Shown piece after piece: positions 6,861-7,328 of a stretch of DNA of 7,328 nucleotides (its first letter is position 1; each line of letters begins with the position of its first letter). The notes under the pieces were generated by a model. The model ran no database searches, had not been told where the DNA came from, and worked only from the letters and a program-made list of their open reading frames with translations. The translations under genes were made by a program, and so were the position numbers. Source of the stretch: Pseudopedobacter sp. (GTDB taxonomy: Bacteria; Bacteroidota; Bacteroidia; Sphingobacteriales; Sphingobacteriaceae); contig JACMNZ010000371.1 of assembly GCA_014378285.1 (NCBI GenBank), positions 1 to 7,328 on the forward strand, in the 5' to 3' direction.

Positions 6861-7328
6861 ATGCCAGTAAAAATATTTGGAAGTGCTGTTTACGGCGTAG
6901 AAGCCATACCAATCATCATTGAGGTAGATATATCTAAAGGTATCTCAAAATATTTTATTGTTGGGCTACCAGATAACGCTGTTAAAGAAAGTATGCTTCG
7001 CATTGAAAGCGCTTTAACCAACAACGGGTTGCGTATGCCACGCATGAAAATTGTGGTAAATATGGCTCCAGCCGATATTAGAAAAGAAGGTTCGGCTTAT
7101 GATTTAAGTATAGCAACCGGTATTTTGGCAGATTCTGGGCAAATTCCAAGTGATGAAATTGGCGATTATTTGATTATGGGAGAGCTGTCTTTAGACGGAC
7201 AAGTGCAAGCTTTAAGAGGTGCACTTCCAATTTCTATCCAAGCAAAAAAAGATAAATTTAAAGGATTTATCTTGCCTAAACAAAACGCAAGGGAAGCTGC
7301 AATAGTAAGCGGAATTGATGTTTATGGA
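6861..7328 (+). CDS. comM: YifB/ComM-type Mg-chelatase-like AAA ATPase (3' partial)
   Basis: The 156 visible residues are the N-terminal part of the YifB/ComM family, normally about 510 residues. ComM is a hexameric helicase that promotes branch migration during natural transformation in some bacteria; the role in this lineage is unproven, and many species keep it without known competence. The start MPVKIFGSAVYG is characteristic, followed by VDISKGISKYFIVGLPDNAV, the block RMKIVVNMAPADIRKEG, then YDLSIATGILA and the segment MGELSLDGQVQALRGALP. These form the ChlI/Lon-like N-terminal domain. The Walker A/B ATPase core and zinc-finger region would lie beyond the window, so catalytic integrity cannot be judged. 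ATG 6861 is the only start giving this conserved N-terminus. It lies 100 bases after the amidase stop on the same strand with no terminator between, so co-transcription is possible. Confidence 0.93.
   Translation, partial: MPVKIFGSAVYGVEAIPIIIEVDISKGISKYFIVGLPDNAVKESMLRIESALTNNGLRMPRMKIVVNMAPADIRKEGSAYDLSIATGILADSGQIPSDEIGDYLIMGELSLDGQVQALRGALPISIQAKKDKFKGFILPKQNAREAAIVSGIDVYG

Noticed and set aside
1..7328. CRISPR array, tRNA/rRNA gene, insertion sequence or phage attachment site
   Set aside because: No regularly spaced repeats, cloverleaf-like segment, transposase motifs or terminal repeat pairs were seen on reading both strands.

Overview
The window looks like chromosomal DNA of a low-GC Bacteroidota species, most likely a Sphingobacteriaceae member such as Pedobacter. 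This is inferred from protein style and base composition; no marker gene is present. None of the start codons has a recognisable Shine-Dalgarno sequence, which is normal for this phylum. Hand counts on sample lines give about 33-39% GC in the housekeeping-type genes and about 28% in the middle segment.

Layout: (1) Bases 1-1575, + strand, hold all but roughly the first 28 residues of a GH13 alpha-glucosidase of the oligo-1,6-glucosidase type. (2) Bases 1600-1964 hold the apparent remains of a small + strand gene of unknown family, broken by two in-frame stops and a probable one-base loss in an A9 run. (3) Bases 1954-2682, - strand, encode a SAM-dependent class I methyltransferase, convergent with the pseudogene and very AT-rich. 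(4) Bases 2683-2921 are a non-coding gap with a pair of 10-bp tandem repeats and a good + strand terminator that has no obvious gene to serve. (5) Bases 2922-4997, + strand, encode a tail-specific S41 protease (Prc) with an export signal, ended by a strong GC-rich terminator. (6) Bases 5123-6760, + strand, encode an amidase-signature hydrolase with a Tat signal. (7) Bases 6861-7328, + strand, are the first 156 codons of a YifB/ComM AAA ATPase, cut by the window edge and preceded by a 9-bp inverted repeat.

The genes do not form one pathway. The glucosidase degrades alpha-glucans, the protease and amidase are exported enzymes acting outside the cytoplasm, and ComM belongs to DNA processing. Prc is bracketed by terminators and is probably transcribed alone. 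The amidase and comM may share a transcript, since no terminator separates them. I see no clear undescribed multi-gene system. The most unusual part is the AT-rich islet at about 1576-2850, with its decayed gene, methyltransferase and orphan terminator.
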